Positions 63,065-64,000 of a stretch of 64,000 nucleotides of DNA are shown piece after piece; the stretch's first letter is position 1; the number at the start of each line of letters is the position of its first letter. This DNA comes from Phocaeicola vulgatus ATCC 8482 (lineage in GTDB: Bacteria > Bacteroidota > Bacteroidia > Bacteroidales > Bacteroidaceae). The stretch is taken from contig NC_009614.1 in NCBI RefSeq assembly GCF_000012825.1, positions 2,232,001 to 2,296,000 of the forward strand. Reading direction: 5' to 3'. Both the position numbers and the translations under genes were made by a program. The notes below the pieces were generated by a model. The model worked only from the letters and a program-made list of their open reading frames with translations, did not search any database and had not been told where the DNA came from.

Positions 63065-64000
63065 ATGCAGTATAAAGTATTATTCAAGAGATGCTTGTTG
63101 GCTATAGTGGTAATGTTTGTCGTTACCTCTTTACAAGCGCAGCGGGAAATGAAGACTATCAATGATAATTGGGAATTTCGGAAATCTATAGATGAATCAT
63201 GGGAATCTGTCAATCTCCCCCATACTTTTAATATAGATGCTTATCAACAACGAAATTATTATCAAGGTAAGGGATTCTACAGGCGTACTCTCGTTTTACC
63301 GGAAATTGTTGCGGAACGTCGTTATTATATGAAAATAGATGCTGCTAGTAAGGCTGCTAATATTAGAGTGAATGGAAAGGAAGTAGGCAGTCATGTAGGT
63401 GGTTATACAGCTTGTATTGTAGATATAACAGAGTATATCAGAAAAGAGAATTTGATAGAGATTACGGTTGACAATGGGAGAAAAGATATTACTCCTATAT
63501 CGGCAGATTTCACTTTTTGGGGGGGGATCTACAGAGATGTATGGCTCATATCTACTCCAAAACAACACTTCAATATGAGCAATATGGGATCTGATGGAAT
63601 TTTTATTAGTACTCCAGTAGTGAATGAAAAAAGAGGAGTATTGAAAGTAAAATGTGAAGTGACTAATGATTCTCATGAAAGTTCTATATTGGAAGTCAGA
63701 AGTGCAATTTATAGTCCGCAAGGAAAACTTTTGCAGACTATTAAACAAAAACAAAAACTTAAGAGTGGCGAAACCTATATTTTTGAAAACACATCTGGTG
63801 CTATTGAGAGTCCTGATTTGTGGAGTCCAGAAACTCCTTCACTTTATTTGGTAAAAACTACCTTGGTAGATCCGAAGTCAGGAAAGCTATTGGATGAAAA
63901 AAATCATAAGGTGGGATTTCGCTGGTTTACCTTTGATGGAAGTAAAGGTTTTTTCCTTAATGGAAAATCTTATAAATTACGTGGACTCAATCGTCATCAA
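63065..64000 (+). CDS. GH2-family glycoside hydrolase, 3' end beyond right edge
   Basis: The ATG at 63065 (MQYKVLFKRCLLAIVVM) opens a frame that is still open at the edge, with 312 residues visible. It has a signal peptide (about 1-25, ending SLQAQ), a GH2 N-terminal sugar-binding domain (NWEFRKSIDESWESVNLPHTFN, FYRRTLVLPE, WGGIYRDVWLI; about 30-165) and the immunoglobulin-like domain. The last residues, NGKSYKLRGLNRHQ, begin the TIM barrel. The catalytic glutamates lie outside the window, so the substrate class cannot be told. It starts 11 nt after the DUF2264 gene, same operon. Confidence 0.9.
   Translation, partial: MQYKVLFKRCLLAIVVMFVVTSLQAQREMKTINDNWEFRKSIDESWESVNLPHTFNIDAYQQRNYYQGKGFYRRTLVLPEIVAERRYYMKIDAASKAANIRVNGKEVGSHVGGYTACIVDITEYIRKENLIEITVDNGRKDITPISADFTFWGGIYRDVWLISTPKQHFNMSNMGSDGIFISTPVVNEKRGVLKVKCEVTNDSHESSILEVRSAIYSPQGKLLQTIKQKQKLKSGETYIFENTSGAIESPDLWSPETPSLYLVKTTLVDPKSGKLLDEKNHKVGFRWFTFDGSKGFFLNGKSYKLRGLNRHQ

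Overview
The window looks like a chromosomal segment of a gut Bacteroidales species, most likely Bacteroides or Phocaeicola. This rests on two SusC/SusD pairs with FecR-like anti-sigma factors and ECF sigma factors, many secreted glycoside hydrolases, an 11-subunit Nuo complex with a fused NuoCD and no NuoEFG, a MurF-Alr fusion, and promoter boxes of the form TAnnTTTG. Species assignment is inference; no rRNA or tRNA gene was seen.

Layout. (1) 1-8.2 kb is the right end of an integrated mobile element, all genes on the minus strand: a tyrosine recombinase at the edge, a ParB-like protein, a DUF3853-type DNA-binding protein, a BspA-like repeat protein, a DUF5131 (phage Gp37/Gp68-like) protein, an HNH-like protein running off the left edge, and several unknowns. 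Two of its genes are preceded by paralogous ~41-residue ORFs that overlap their start codons. The right boundary looks like the 3' end of a tmRNA gene plus its terminator (8189-8260). (2) 8.4-14.5 kb holds a GH29 fucosidase, a COG0523 (CobW-like) GTPase, a GH28 enzyme, a histidine-kinase remnant and a GH88 unsaturated glucuronyl hydrolase. (3) 14.6-34 kb is housekeeping: nuoA-N without EFG, a small exported protein, dxs-trkA-trkH, a GSCFA protein, murF-alr and a small secreted protein. (4) 34.1-41.3 kb is a pectin-type cluster (GH28, GH2, GH28, SGNH hydrolase). (5) 41.5-50.2 kb is a first SusC/SusD locus with a Ser-type sulfatase, FecR and a divergent ECF sigma factor. (6) 50.19-52.86 kb is a compact two-gene module: a HU-like protein and a VapE-like ATPase transcribed outward from a 104-nt palindromic region. 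That region carries four dyads at an exact 22-bp period, and the module is bounded by related inverted sequences. (7) 53.2-64 kb is a second SusC/SusD locus in the order sigma, FecR, SusC, SusD, GH105, DUF2264 protein, GH2 (cut by the right edge).

How the genes fit together. The GH28, GH105, GH88, GH2, GH29, SGNH and DUF2264 proteins together suggest breakdown of rhamnogalacturonan-like pectins and unsaturated uronides. The SusCD pairs would import the oligosaccharides, and the ECF sigma/FecR pairs would sense transport through the TonB-dependent receptors. The sulfatase suggests that at least one substrate is sulfated.

The best candidate for an undescribed system is module (6). Its array of 22-bp spaced dyads starts at the predicted transcription start of the HU-like gene, next to a replication-type ATPase, which recalls iteron-controlled satellite elements. 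Second are the paired small leader ORFs in the mobile element.
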